Of a stretch of DNA of 64,000 nt, positions 33,044 through 41,662 are shown one piece after another. Within the stretch, counting starts at the first letter, position 1. Each line of letters opens with the position of its first letter. Source of the DNA: Cyclobacteriaceae bacterium (GTDB taxonomy: Bacteria; Bacteroidota; Bacteroidia; Cytophagales; Cyclobacteriaceae); contig JABFRS010000001.1 in assembly GCA_013141055.1 (NCBI GenBank), forward strand, positions 806,001 to 870,000, read 5' to 3'. The notes below the pieces were generated by a model. It was not told where the DNA came from, made no database searches, and was given only the letters and a program-made list of their open reading frames with translations. The position numbers were made by a program, and so were the translations under genes.

Positions 33044-33199
33044 TTGAATCTCCATCCCACTCCCATTTTGTCTTATGTTCATTTTCGTACATCTTTGTAC
33101 GCCAAAGATCAGTTTTCGGCATGGAAACCGCATTTCCGGACACTGGGTGCACTGGCACAATTTTCTCTCTATACGTTTCCCTAAACCTAATACTGAACC

Positions 33200-34564
33200 G
33201 TGAACGAAGGCAAAATACTGATGATCGATGACGATGAGGATGTTCTCCTCGCCGCCAAAATGCTGCTTAAGAAATACAACTACCAGATCATCATCGAGAA
33301 GAATCCCAACAAGATCCCTTTCTTATTAAACAACGATACGTACGATGTCATCCTGCTTGACATGAACTTCAGCAAGGATACTACCAGCGGTAAAGAAGGT
33401 TTCGAATGGCTCGGAAAAATAAAAGAGAAAGATCCTCAGGCCGTCGTCATCATGATCACTGCCTTCGGTGATGTGGAGATGGCCGTGCGTGCCCTGAAAG
33501 ATGGCGCCACCGATTTCATCTTAAAGCCATGGCAGAATGAAAAACTCATCGCCACGATCTCTACCGCCATCAAGTTAAAGAAATCATACAACGAGGTTGA
33601 CAAGCTCCGCAAAGCCAAGCAGATGCTGGAAGAGCAGATCAGTCAGCCGTTCCGTGACATCATTGGAAACAGCGATGCCATGCAGGAGGTGTACACGCTC
33701 ATCGACCGTGTTGCCAAGACCGACGCCAACGTTCTCATCCTCGGAGAGAACGGTACCGGAAAAGAACTCATCGCACGCGCCATTCACCAGAAGTCATTGA
33801 GAAGTGACAACTCTTTTGTCGCGGTCGACATGGGTGCCATCACTGAAACTCTTTTTGAAAGTGAACTCTTCGGTCATAAGAAAGGTGCCTTCACCGATGC
33901 CCGTGAAGATCGTCCCGGAAGATTTGAGCTTGCCAACGATGGTACATTGTTCCTGGATGAGATCGGAAACCTTAGCCTGAATCTCCAGAGTAAATTATTG
34001 AGTGCTTTGCAGTCGCGGAAAGTAACACGTGTCGGATCCAACAATTCGGTAGACGTGGATATCCGGTTGATCTGTGCCACCAACATGCCGATTGAGCAGA
34101 TGGTGAAAGAGGGGAAATTCAGACAGGATCTTTTATACAGAATTAATACTGTTGAAGTGCACATCCCTCCTCTCGCGGATCGTGTCGATGATATTGTTAT
34201 GCTGGCCAATCACTTCCTGGATCACTATTCAAAGAAATACAGAAAGGAAGTATTGACGATTGCGTCGGATGCAGTGACCAAGCTTAAGAAATATGCCTGG
34301 CCGGGAAATGTTCGCGAGCTTCAGCATTCTATTGAGCGCGCTGTGATCATGGCGGACTCTGCGACGCTACAAGAGACTGACTTTCTTTTCAGTCGCAAGT
34401 CGGACTCTTCTGCCAATGCAGACACCCTCAAGCTGGATGAAGTGGAAAAGGCAGCGGTGGTAAAAGCATTGCAGCTTCACAATGGAAATATTTCGAAGGC
34501 TGCCGATGAGTTGGGGTTAACCCGCGCGTCGCTTTACCGTAGAATGGAGAAGTACGGACTTTGA
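33200..34564 (+). CDS. NtrC-family sigma-54-dependent response regulator
   Basis: 454-residue transcription activator. Receiver domain: acidic pair D10/D11, phosphoacceptor Asp54 (ILLDMNFS), Thr in MITAFGD and Lys in FILKPW. AAA+ domain: Walker A GENGTGKE (182-189), the sigma-54 contact loop GAFTDA (229-234), Walker B LFLDEIG (250-256) and R-finger segment FRQDLLYRIN. C-terminal Fis-type helix-turn-helix (GNISKAADELGLTRASLYRR). The start is GTG. The cognate kinase gene follows after 25 bp. Activation of sigma-54 promoters is family knowledge; the signal is unknown. Confidence 0.96.
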   Translation: MNEGKILMIDDDEDVLLAAKMLLKKYNYQIIIEKNPNKIPFLLNNDTYDVILLDMNFSKDTTSGKEGFEWLGKIKEKDPQAVVIMITAFGDVEMAVRALKDGATDFILKPWQNEKLIATISTAIKLKKSYNEVDKLRKAKQMLEEQISQPFRDIIGNSDAMQEVYTLIDRVAKTDANVLILGENGTGKELIARAIHQKSLRSDNSFVAVDMGAITETLFESELFGHKKGAFTDAREDRPGRFELANDGTLFLDEIGNLSLNLQSKLLSALQSRKVTRVGSNNSVDVDIRLICATNMPIEQMVKEGKFRQDLLYRINTVEVHIPPLADRVDDIVMLANHFLDHYSKKYRKEVLTIASDAVTKLKKYAWPGNVRELQHSIERAVIMADSATLQETDFLFSRKSDSSANADTLKLDEVEKAAVVKALQLHNGNISKAADELGLTRASLYRRMEKYGL

Positions 34565-34589
34565 TCGTTTGGTGACTTACTGATTACTT

Positions 34590-35954
34590 ATGGAAATCAA
34601 TTGGCGTTCCCCGCTGATGACACGGCTGATCATTTTTACAGTGACGCTGTTCTTCTTTGGCTGGCTTGTTGCGAAAGGATCGTCATTCATACTAATATTA
34701 TGTGTGGGTGCCGGCGTTGCCTTCCAGCTGATGCGCTTCGGTCATGTCACCCAGGAGCATGAGACTACTACACCGAATTCAAACGCTCCCCTGCCGGATC
34801 TGTCATCGATCTCATTCGACGAACCAACACAATCTTTCAAGTCGGCATCGGAAGATGTGAATGTGAAGCATCATTGCTCACGCATGAATGAAGCGTATAG
34901 TTCGGCGAAGATGGCGCGCCGTGAACGGGATTCCGATTACCAGTTCTTCCGCAACATCGTTCAGCATGTGGGTATCGGCTTGCTGACATTCAAGAAAGAC
35001 GGTGCGGTACAGATCATCAACAGTGCGGCGAGAAGATTGCTGCGTGTGAATCAGATACAGAATATCACAGAGCTCAACTATGCCAGTCCGACACTGGTAG
35101 AGTCATTCCAGAAACTTAAGACGGGTGGTCGTGAGCTGATCCGTCTGAAGATCGGTGATGATACGGTACAGCTTTCGGTGTTCGCGATTGAGCTGACGCT
35201 GCGTGGTGAAGAGATCAAGCTGATCTCCATGAGCAATATCCAGAGTGAGCTGGAAGAAAAGGAAATGGAAGCATGGCAGAATCTCGTGCGCGTATTGACG
35301 CATGAGATCATGAATTCGGTAACGCCGATTTCTTCTTTGGCAGGAACAGTGGAAGAAGAATTACAGCAGCAACTACAGAAAGACAGTTTCGAAATAAAGA
35401 GAGACGAGCTGGAAGACATGCATCTTTCTCTGCAGACGATCAGCAGACGCAGTGCGGGGTTGATCAAGTTTGTAAAAGAGTTCCGCAACCTGACGCAGGT
35501 GCCGCAGCCACGACTTTCAGAAATTGCCATTAATCCATTGCTGGAAGAGATGGCGATGCTTCACAAGAAAGAGCTGAGCGACCGAGGCATTACGATCACG
35601 GTGAAGACTGATCCACCGCAGCTTACGGCGCTGGCGGATAAATACATGATCGAGCAAGTGCTGATCAATCTTATCAAGAATGCCATCCAGGCATTTGAAG
35701 AACAGACTGACAAGAAGATCGAGTTGTCGGCCTACACGAGCGACAAGGGAAGACCGATCATCAGCATTACGGATAATGGTCCGGGCATTGATCCGGAAGC
35801 ACTGGAGAAGATCTTCATACCATTCTTCTCGACGAAGAAGACGGGCTCAGGCATTGGACTGAGTTTGTCACGACAGATCATGAGAGTGCATGAAGGAAGG
35901 ATCACGGCGAAGAGCACGGTTGGGGAAGGGACGGAGTTTTTGCTGCGATTCTAA
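34590..35954 (+). CDS. NtrB-type sensor histidine kinase
   Basis: 454-residue kinase paired with the upstream NtrC-type regulator. Two close transmembrane helices at the N-terminus (about 12-26 and 32-48) with almost no periplasmic loop, so it senses in the membrane or cytoplasm. A PAS-like domain (FRNIVQHVGIGLLTFKKDGAVQIINSA region) spans about 115-215. HisKA carries His238 in VLTHEIMNSVTPISSL. HATPase_c has the N box NLIKNAIQAFEE, G1 DNGPGID and G2 SGIGLSLSRQI. Probably co-transcribed with the regulator. Confidence 0.95.
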   Translation: MEINWRSPLMTRLIIFTVTLFFFGWLVAKGSSFILILCVGAGVAFQLMRFGHVTQEHETTTPNSNAPLPDLSSISFDEPTQSFKSASEDVNVKHHCSRMNEAYSSAKMARRERDSDYQFFRNIVQHVGIGLLTFKKDGAVQIINSAARRLLRVNQIQNITELNYASPTLVESFQKLKTGGRELIRLKIGDDTVQLSVFAIELTLRGEEIKLISMSNIQSELEEKEMEAWQNLVRVLTHEIMNSVTPISSLAGTVEEELQQQLQKDSFEIKRDELEDMHLSLQTISRRSAGLIKFVKEFRNLTQVPQPRLSEIAINPLLEEMAMLHKKELSDRGITITVKTDPPQLTALADKYMIEQVLINLIKNAIQAFEEQTDKKIELSAYTSDKGRPIISITDNGPGIDPEALEKIFIPFFSTKKTGSGIGLSLSRQIMRVHEGRITAKSTVGEGTEFLLRF

Positions 35955-35990
35955 AGAATCTTTCATGTTTGATCTTTAATCCGGTCTTTA

Positions 35991-35998
35991 TACCTTTG
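35991..35998 (+). promoter_or_regulatory. Bacteroidota -7 promoter element, near-leaderless
   Basis: TACCTTTG, exact TAnnTTTG, only 6 bp before the acyl carrier protein ATG; a TTG at 35969-35971 is a possible -33 element. The transcript would start at or next to the ATG. Confidence 0.5.
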
Positions 35999-36004
35999 AA
36001 CTCC

Positions 36005-36244
36005 ATGCAAGACATCCAGAAGAAAGTTACCTCGATCCTCACCGACAAGCTCGGAATTCCTGAATCTGAAATCACTCCTGATGCAAGCTTTGTAAAAGAC
36101 CTTGGCATTGACTCTTTGGATTACGCAGAGCTGGTAATGGAGTTTGAGCAGACCTTCGATATCAAGATCCCTGACGACGATGCAGAGAAAATGCAGACGA
36201 TCGGTCAGGCAGTGAGCTACATCAGCAGCAAGCTGAAAGCATAG
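36005..36244 (+). CDS. acpP: Acyl carrier protein
   Basis: 79-residue acyl carrier protein. The 4'-phosphopantetheine attachment Ser37 is in GIDSLDYAELVMEFE, and the surrounding acidic helices fit the AcpP type. The ATG at 36005 gives the normal ACP length; an upstream in-frame ATG at 35969 would add 12 hydrophobic residues and lies before the promoter-like element. No fatty acid synthesis genes are adjacent, so this may be a secondary carrier protein; the symbol reflects the family, not proven use in the main pathway. Confidence 0.88.
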   Translation: MQDIQKKVTSILTDKLGIPESEITPDASFVKDLGIDSLDYAELVMEFEQTFDIKIPDDDAEKMQTIGQAVSYISSKLKA

Positions 36245-36269
36245 CCCGTTAAATCTTACATTTTAAATC

Positions 36270-36632
36270 TTACCGTTTCTTTTTCGGGGACACATACGGT
36301 TCGTTGAGCTCGAACTGACTTCCGAGTCGCGTCATCTTTTCGGCGATGGGTGCAAGAAAGAGTTGGACGTCGTTGGGATTCTTTAGAGGATAGTAGAACC
36401 ATCCACCCTGTTCGACATTCCAGAAGACAATATATTTCTGATCGGAGACGAGCAGTACGTCCATCTCATAGATCTCATCACCGTTCTTGTCTAGGATGCC
36501 GGTGAATTGTAAGAGGATGTGGTCTTTTTTATGAAGTTCGCCTTTGGTACATTCAATGGCATTGAGTCGCATGAGCAGGTGGGATTCGGTGTCCCATGCT
36601 TTGAATTTGATCTTGCGGTGTTTGAATTCCAT
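36270..36632 (-). CDS. YopX-like protein
   Basis: 120-residue protein resembling the phage-linked YopX family: KIKFKAWDTESHLLMRL at the start and the hallmark LLQFTGILDKNGDEIYEMDVLLV in the middle (given as two blocks, LLQFTGILDKNG and DEIYEMDVLL). YopX-like proteins occur mainly in prophages; function unknown. Here it stands alone, convergent with the acyl carrier protein gene and without other phage genes, so it is probably domesticated or a remnant of past integration. Confidence 0.7.
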   Translation of the reverse strand: MEFKHRKIKFKAWDTESHLLMRLNAIECTKGELHKKDHILLQFTGILDKNGDEIYEMDVLLVSDQKYIVFWNVEQGGWFYYPLKNPNDVQLFLAPIAEKMTRLGSQFELNEPYVSPKKKR

Positions 36633-36689
36633 TTACGATGGAAAGTTAATGTTTAGTTGTGATTTGGTGAAGCATCGTTTATATAAAGA

Positions 36690-36717
36690 GGTTGGTGGAC
36701 AACACCAACCTTAGGCA
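36690..36717 (+). repeat. Dispersed hairpin repeat, family A
   Basis: GGTTGGTG-GACAA-CACCAACC followed by TTAGGCAA. Confidence 0.8.
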
Positions 36718-36741
36718 AGACAACCTCAGACACTCGTGATG

Positions 36742-36769
36742 GGTTGGTGAAAACACCAACCCCAGGCAA
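36742..36769 (+). repeat. Dispersed hairpin repeat, family A
   Basis: Perfect GGTTGGTG-AAAA-CACCAACC followed by CCAGGCAA. Confidence 0.8.
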
Positions 36770-36792
36770 TAATCCGAAAGGAAAAACTCTCC

Positions 36793-36800
36793 TATCTTTG
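36793..36800 (+). promoter_or_regulatory. Bacteroidota -7 promoter element, near-leaderless
   Basis: TATCTTTG, exact TAnnTTTG, 7 bp before the lipid kinase ATG, with no ribosome site between. Confidence 0.5.
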
Positions 36801-36807
36801 TCCACCC

Positions 36808-37707
36808 ATGACAGAAAACAAGGTTCTCTTCATCATCAACAAGTACTCGGGCACGGGCTTTCAGGATTCTCTTGAAGGTAAGATCATTGACATGTGCTCA
36901 CTCCTCAACCTGGAGGTGACGATCGAATACACACAACATAAGGGTCATGCAACCGAGCTCGCGAAGTGGGCAGTGTCAGAAGGAATACCACGGGTGTTTG
37001 CAATGGGCGGCGACGGAACGGTCAACGAAGTGGCGCAGGGTCTTGTTCATACCTCCACTGCTATGGGCATTCTTCCAAAAGGTTCCGGCAACGGACTCGC
37101 CCGTCATCTTCACATACCTCTCAAGACCAGCGGTGCACTGGAGCTGCTTGAAAAATATTCCATCATCAACATGGACACACTATTGGTGAATGATCGCCTG
37201 TCGGTGAATGTTTCTGGCATTGGATTCGACGGACATGTTGCAGGGAAGTTCGGAAAGAACGGTAAGCGCGGCCTCATCGGTTATGGTAAACTGGTGGTAA
37301 AAGAATTTCTGCGATTCAAAGAGTTTCCGATACAACTCTCACTGGATGGTAAACTATTAAAAAGAAGATCATTCATCCTTGCACTGGCCAACTCATCGCA
37401 GTTCGGCAACAATGCAAAGGTATCTCCCTTCGCTTCGGTATGTGATGAACTGATCGACGTATGCTTCATTAAGAAAGTTCCCATCACACAAGCCCTTGGC
37501 TTTGCACAAAAGATGTTCATGGGAAAGATCAACCGTTCTGCTTTTGTGGAGCGATTGCAAGGGAAGAATCTTACAATAGAGTTTGATGAACCGATGCCGT
37601 ATCATATTGATGGAGAGGCGATGGAGCCGGTAGAGAATTTTAACATCTCCATATCGCCAGGGTCGCTGAAGATGATCGTTCCCGACAAGCCCGGGCTGAA
37701 GCCTTAG
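36808..37707 (+). CDS. Diacylglycerol kinase family lipid kinase (YegS/DgkB-like)
   Basis: 299-residue lipid kinase of the DAGK catalytic family. The ATP-binding signature GGDGTVNEV (residues 67-75) and the substrate loop LPKGSGNGLARHL are intact, as are the second-domain elements FGNNAKVSPFA and HIDGEAMEP. Such enzymes phosphorylate diacylglycerol or sphingoid-type lipids at the inner membrane. The bacterial substrate is not certain; Bacteroidota make sphingolipids, so a sphingosine-like substrate is conceivable. Single gene with its own promoter-like element. Confidence 0.93.
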   Translation: MTENKVLFIINKYSGTGFQDSLEGKIIDMCSLLNLEVTIEYTQHKGHATELAKWAVSEGIPRVFAMGGDGTVNEVAQGLVHTSTAMGILPKGSGNGLARHLHIPLKTSGALELLEKYSIINMDTLLVNDRLSVNVSGIGFDGHVAGKFGKNGKRGLIGYGKLVVKEFLRFKEFPIQLSLDGKLLKRRSFILALANSSQFGNNAKVSPFASVCDELIDVCFIKKVPITQALGFAQKMFMGKINRSAFVERLQGKNLTIEFDEPMPYHIDGEAMEPVENFNISISPGSLKMIVPDKPGLKP

Positions 37708-37800
37708 CAAGTCCTAAAAATACCGCAAACGATGGCAGGCACTTTATCCGGTACTTCCCGTTAAAGACCTAGTTATAACCATTTCAAACCCATAAACTAT

Positions 37801-38922
37801 ATGAAGAAAATCTCCGCACTCTTTACAATGATGCTTGTCACGGCGTATGCCATGGCTCAATTAGTGTCTCCCCCAAATGGCGACAATCAGAAAGCAAAAG
37901 TTATCCAGTGGATTGGACCTGTTGAAGTCAGTATTGTTTACAGCAGTCCTGATGTACACGCGCCGAATGGTGATGATCGCAAAGGTCACATCTGGGGTGA
38001 GCTTATTCACGTAGGCTATATTGATCAGGGTTTTGGCACTGCGAAAGAAGCACCGTGGAGAGCGGGGGCCAATGAGAACACTGTCATCACATTCTCTCAT
38101 GATGTAAAGATCGAAGGCAAAGACCTGAAAGCCGGCAGCTACGGTTTATTTCTTGGCTACGCTAAAGAAGGACAGTCAACCTGGATCTTCTCCAATAATA
38201 CTTCCAGCTGGGGAAGCTACTTCTACAATAAGAGTGAAGATGCATTGCGTGTGAATGTTACACCGGTAGATGGTGCTTACACTGAATACCTTACTTATGG
38301 ATTTGAGGATCGCAAGTCAAACGGCGCGACTGCATTTTTACAATGGGAGAACAAGAAGGTTCCGTTCAAGATTGGAGTTGCCAACGTAAATGAAATCTAT
38401 GTATCGCAGATGAGAAACCAGCTTCGTTCGAATTTAGGTTTTGACTCCCGCAACTACACCGCTGCAGCACAGTTTGCCGCACAGAACAAGATCAATCTTG
38501 AAGAGGCATTGAAGTGGGCTGATAGCGGAATGGATCCTAACCTCGGAGGTCAGGAAGATTTTAACGGATTGAACGCTAAGTCAACTGTGTTGCGTGCGAT
38601 GGGCAAGAATGCTGAAGCTGATGCTGCGATGGACAAGGCGATCAAGATACCAGGCACTCCGGTTCAGGCGATCCATCAGTATGGCCGCGGATTGTTGAAT
38701 GCAGGGCAGAAGGAAAAGGCAATGGAAGTATTCCAGTATAATGCGAAGGTGCATCCTGAAGAGAAGTTCACACCTAACGTAGGACTTGCAAGAGGCTATA
38801 CGGCTTTGGGCGACAAGAAGAATGCCATCAAGTATTGGGAGATTGCTATAAAGAATCTACCGGCAAATCAGGCTGCGAATCTGCCAATGTACCAGGCTGA
38901 GATTCAAAAGTTGAAAGGATAA
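37801..38922 (+). CDS. Secreted DUF2911 protein with TPR-like C-terminus
   Basis: 373-residue exported protein. The signal peptide ends AMAQ (about residue 19). DUF2911 occupies about residues 25-190 (VEVSIVYSSPDVHAPNGDDR, WRAGANENTVITFSHDVKIE, LKAGSYGLFLGY). The remainder is tetratricopeptide-like helical repeats (LRAMGKNAEADAAMDKAIKI, LLNAGQKEKAMEVFQYNAKVHP, ARGYTALGDKKNAIKYWEIA). DUF2911 is common in Bacteroidota with unknown function. Single gene followed by a terminator. Confidence 0.9.
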   Translation: MKKISALFTMMLVTAYAMAQLVSPPNGDNQKAKVIQWIGPVEVSIVYSSPDVHAPNGDDRKGHIWGELIHVGYIDQGFGTAKEAPWRAGANENTVITFSHDVKIEGKDLKAGSYGLFLGYAKEGQSTWIFSNNTSSWGSYFYNKSEDALRVNVTPVDGAYTEYLTYGFEDRKSNGATAFLQWENKKVPFKIGVANVNEIYVSQMRNQLRSNLGFDSRNYTAAAQFAAQNKINLEEALKWADSGMDPNLGGQEDFNGLNAKSTVLRAMGKNAEADAAMDKAIKIPGTPVQAIHQYGRGLLNAGQKEKAMEVFQYNAKVHPEEKFTPNVGLARGYTALGDKKNAIKYWEIAIKNLPANQAANLPMYQAEIQKLKG

Positions 38923-38957
38923 ATGATCTTCAGCGATTGCTGAATAATAAGTCAGAG

Positions 38958-38993
38958 AATGATCCGTGATGAAAGTCATGGATCATTTTTTTT
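38958..38993 (+). terminator. Rho-independent terminator
   Basis: ATGATCC/GGATCAT stem with a partly paired inner part, followed by eight T. Confidence 0.88.
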
Positions 38994-39004
38994 GATGTCA
39001 GCTG

Positions 39005-39021
39005 CAGGGAATCGAACCCTG
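39005..39021 (-). other. tRNA T-arm-like remnant
   Basis: On the minus strand CAGGG-TTCGATT-CCCTG is a perfect tRNA T-arm with the TTCGA loop. The sequence around it gives no acceptor stem and no acceptable D arm, so it is not a complete tRNA. It may be a fragment left by an element that used a tRNA gene as attachment site, or chance. Confidence 0.35.
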
Positions 39022-39103
39022 ATCCACCAAGATTGGCTAAAACCATCCGGAAAATTTTCGGTTTGGATCAACGCAGGAGATTAAGAATTCACTAATTTGA
39101 ATA

Positions 39104-39565
39104 ATGGAAAAAGAATTCTTAGAGACGTGGGAGATCCATCAGAGGATCAACCTCTACCTGCTTGACTCAATCGCCGAGGCACATCTTTCCGACATCTCCT
39201 CTTCCAAGGGAAGAACCGTTGGTGAGCAGTTTGCACACATTCATAACGTGCGACTTATGTGGCTTACGGCGGCCAAGCCTGAGTTACTGAAGGGACTTGA
39301 AAAAATTGATAAAGAGAAAGGCATTACAAAAGGTCAGTTGAAGAAATCACTGACCCAATCTTCAAAGGCGATAGCATCCTTACTTGAGTCTGCCGTTAAA
39401 GAAGGAAAGGTAAAAGGGTTCAAGCCACATCCGATGGCATTCCTCGGTTATCTCATCTCTCATGAATCACATCACCGCGGTCAGGTCATGCTATGCTTAA
39501 AACAGTCGGGCCACCCGGCAGACAAGAAGATAGGATTTGGACTTTGGGAATGGGGAGTCAGGTAA
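39104..39565 (+). CDS. DinB family protein
   Basis: 153-residue DinB/YfiT-like four-helix-bundle protein. Potential metal ligands His45/His47 (EQFAHIHNVRLMWL) and His120, His123 and His124 (LISHESHHRGQV) match the three-histidine pattern. DinB-like proteins include metal-dependent thiol transferases; many have no assigned reaction. Single gene, convergent with the SUI1/DnaJ pair. Confidence 0.88.
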   Translation: MEKEFLETWEIHQRINLYLLDSIAEAHLSDISSSKGRTVGEQFAHIHNVRLMWLTAAKPELLKGLEKIDKEKGITKGQLKKSLTQSSKAIASLLESAVKEGKVKGFKPHPMAFLGYLISHESHHRGQVMLCLKQSGHPADKKIGFGLWEWGVR

Positions 39566-39592
39566 TCGAATATAAACTTAGTATCAAACTTA

Positions 39593-39940
39593 CTACCCTC
39601 CTGCTTTCTTAGCACGGTATTTTTCCTGCGTGAGGATCGTCAATAATTTATCACGCACGTCACCCTGAATGAGTATCTCTCCATCTTTGGAAGATCCACC
39701 CACACCGCATTTTGTCTTTAACAGTTTCGCAAGGGTTTCGAGATCGGCAGCGGTGCCAATGAAACCGGAAACAACCGTCACCTGTTTGCCTGCCCTTCCG
39801 TTCTTATCAAGGAACAATTTCAGATTCTGCTGCTGTGGCGGCAATGTCTCCGCTTCTTCTTTGGATGCATTCTGAAATGCGAAGTTTGAGTCGGTTGAAA
39901 ACACCACTCCTTCCCTCTTCTTCCAATCGTTCTTGCTCAT
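39593..39940 (-). CDS. SUI1/eIF1-like translation factor (YciH family)
   Basis: 115-residue SUI1-domain protein. The C-terminal two-thirds has the eIF1 fold: KLFLDKNGRAGKQVTVVSGF, then TLAKLLKTKCGVGGSSKDGEILIQGDVRD, the family signature. Bacterial YciH is a non-essential factor that affects initiation accuracy and has been linked to stress response. Its ATG overlaps the stop codon of the DnaJ-domain gene (ATGA), so the two are translationally coupled. Confidence 0.92.
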   Translation of the reverse strand: MSKNDWKKREGVVFSTDSNFAFQNASKEEAETLPPQQQNLKLFLDKNGRAGKQVTVVSGFIGTAADLETLAKLLKTKCGVGGSSKDGEILIQGDVRDKLLTILTQEKYRAKKAGG

Positions 39941-40746
39941 AATATGGAGACAATTAAAAAGATAAGATTAAAAAACATCAAGGTACAAATTGCCACCTGA
40001 ACACTGAACCGGAATTCCAGTCCGGTCTTCAGTTTTAACCCTGCAATGGAAAGCGCCAGCAGGATGACAGGCATGAACATGAAATTCTGATATACAGATC
40101 CCAGACTTGTGATGGTAAAGAGCTTGTCTTGCGATTCGACCTTTACCATCAGGTTGAGAATGCGGGAGCTGATCACGGTGGCTGTTGAACCTGCATCAAA
40201 GTGTTTCGATCCTTCCGCAGAAACAGGAAACTGATGATTCTTGTTGGTGACCACCACATACGGTGTGTGATGACTTTCACGTAGACCGATTGCCTCCGCT
40301 TCTGAGAGAACTTTCTCTTCGCTGATGCGGAACGGAAGCATATAGTCGATGACCAGTGCACCACACCATCCAATACCAATCAATGATATCAGGCGGAGAT
40401 AGCGAAGCAGATGTGCCATCATCAGCAATCGTTCTGAAGGCTGATAGGGTTTCGGGCGATACCCTGCCTGTTGTTTCTTGCGATACGCCGGATCACGATG
40501 ATATCTTTGAGGCGGCGGTGGTGTGGATATGATATGTGCTGAGTTCAGCAGTTGATCATAGCGGAAACGTTTTTCGGGATCCGACAATACTTCATGGGCT
40601 TCATTGATCTCCTGGAAGAGTGAAGATGATTGAGGAGATGGGTTTTTATCCGGGTGGAAAACAATGGCCAGTCTCCTGAACGCACGCTTGATCTCCGCAT
40701 CATTGGCAGTGCGACTGATTCGAAGTATTTGATAATAGTTCTTCAA
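39937..40746 (-). CDS. DnaJ-domain membrane protein
   Basis: J-domain protein of about 269 residues. The J domain is N-terminal (KNYYQILRISRTANDAEIKR, then the HPD motif in VFHPDKN and EVLSDPEKRFRYD). There is no G/F or zinc region. A Pro/Tyr/basic linker leads to a transmembrane segment (LRLISLIGIGWCGALVIDYML) and two more hydrophobic segments at the C-terminus. It should recruit Hsp70 to the membrane. The TTG at 40746 is chosen because family J domains start here; an in-frame TTG at 40773 would put the start inside the terminator hairpin. It overlaps the SUI1 gene by 4 bp. Confidence 0.8.
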   Translation of the reverse strand: MKNYYQILRISRTANDAEIKRAFRRLAIVFHPDKNPSPQSSSLFQEINEAHEVLSDPEKRFRYDQLLNSAHIISTPPPPQRYHRDPAYRKKQQAGYRPKPYQPSERLLMMAHLLRYLRLISLIGIGWCGALVIDYMLPFRISEEKVLSEAEAIGLRESHHTPYVVVTNKNHQFPVSAEGSKHFDAGSTATVISSRILNLMVKVESQDKLFTITSLGSVYQNFMFMPVILLALSIAGLKLKTGLEFRFSVQVAICTLMFFNLIFLIVSIL

Positions 40747-40762
40747 CGGGCCGGAGTTAAAT

Positions 40763-40793
40763 AGCTGTGCCAACGACTAGCGTTGGCACAGCT
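40763..40793 (-). terminator. Hairpin between Usp and DnaJ genes
   Basis: AGCTGTGCCAACG and CGTTGGCACAGCT are perfect 13-bp arms around ACTAG. It lies 15 bp after the tandem Usp stop and is followed on the minus strand by only a weak T run (ATTTAAC), so it may end transcription or protect the mRNA 3' end. Confidence 0.7.
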
Positions 40794-40807
40794 AATAAAA
40801 AATAGAA

Positions 40808-41662
40808 TTAGTGTTTTACGACAAACGTCAGCACCGGACGAGTTGAATGACTTGCAACATCTTCGGCAACGCTGCCGGCGATCACGTGAGCAAATCCTGA
40901 ACGGCCATGGGTAGCCATCGCTATCAGGTCTGCATCGATCTGATCGGCAAAGCGAATGATGCCTTCTTCAGCAGTCAGATCATTGTAGATATTCAAGGTA
41001 TAGTTTTTCAGGCCAAGCTTCTTGGCGAACTTGTCCATGTATGCTTTCACAATATGGTCGCGCTGAAAATCTCCGGGTGTATTGATCCTCACAAGGTGAA
41101 CGGTTGAATTATAAATTGCCTGTGTCCTTTTTACCATGCGTGAGAATACTTCTTCATCCTTGGACATGGCGGTTGCGTAGACGATGTTCTTGTAATCATT
41201 GCTGGACGGTTTCTTTTGCACTGTCAGCACAGGGCTTTTTGAATTGCGGATCACTTTTTCGGTATTTGATCCGATCAGCATTTCCGATGCACCGGAACGG
41301 CCTGCAGTTCCCATCACAATCAGGTCGACTTTATGCTCACTGATAATGGTCCTCATTCCATGATAAGGATTACCAACGCGAAGTTCACCTTCTACTTCTA
41401 CGGCAGAGTATTTAGGATCCTTTACAACTTTTTCAAGCTGGGCTTTTGCTTTTTGAATCAGTTTAAAGTTGAACAGCTTATCGTTGAAGTTCATGTCTTT
41501 GGTGGAAACCTGGCCTTCAACATTAAAAGACCCGCCGGTTGCCTCTTCGATCACGTGAAGTAAAACGATCTTGGCGCCGGATTTTTTTGCAATATCAAAT
41601 GCGACGTCGGTTGCCATCGCTGCTGTTTTGGAAAAGTCTGTAGGAACAAGAATCTTTTTCAT
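40808..41662 (-). CDS. Tandem universal stress protein
   Basis: 284-residue protein made of two UspA domains. Domain 1 (1-~150) has the ATP-binding motif GTAGRSGASEMLIGSNTEKV, and domain 2 has ATHGRSGFAHVIAGSVAEDV, so both halves keep the G-x2-G-x9-G-S/T pattern. N-terminal KKILVPTDFSKTAAMATDVA is typical. Cytoplasmic stress-survival proteins of this kind bind ATP; the exact role varies. Monocistronic, with a strong hairpin after the stop. Confidence 0.95.
   Translation of the reverse strand: MKKILVPTDFSKTAAMATDVAFDIAKKSGAKIVLLHVIEEATGGSFNVEGQVSTKDMNFNDKLFNFKLIQKAKAQLEKVVKDPKYSAVEVEGELRVGNPYHGMRTIISEHKVDLIVMGTAGRSGASEMLIGSNTEKVIRNSKSPVLTVQKKPSSNDYKNIVYATAMSKDEEVFSRMVKRTQAIYNSTVHLVRINTPGDFQRDHIVKAYMDKFAKKLGLKNYTLNIYNDLTAEEGIIRFADQIDADLIAMATHGRSGFAHVIAGSVAEDVASHSTRPVLTFVVKH

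Larger units (their letters stand above)
32740..33199. other. Gene-free region with dense hairpin repeats
   Basis: Contains five family B hairpins, one inverted family C copy and one family A hairpin within 300 bp. No gene seen; the open frames across it are repeat-derived. Confidence 0.75.

Noticed and set aside
38999-39075. Complete tRNA gene on the minus strand
   Set aside because: Only the T-arm is present; the 5' acceptor strand and D arm are missing and no good anticodon arm forms.
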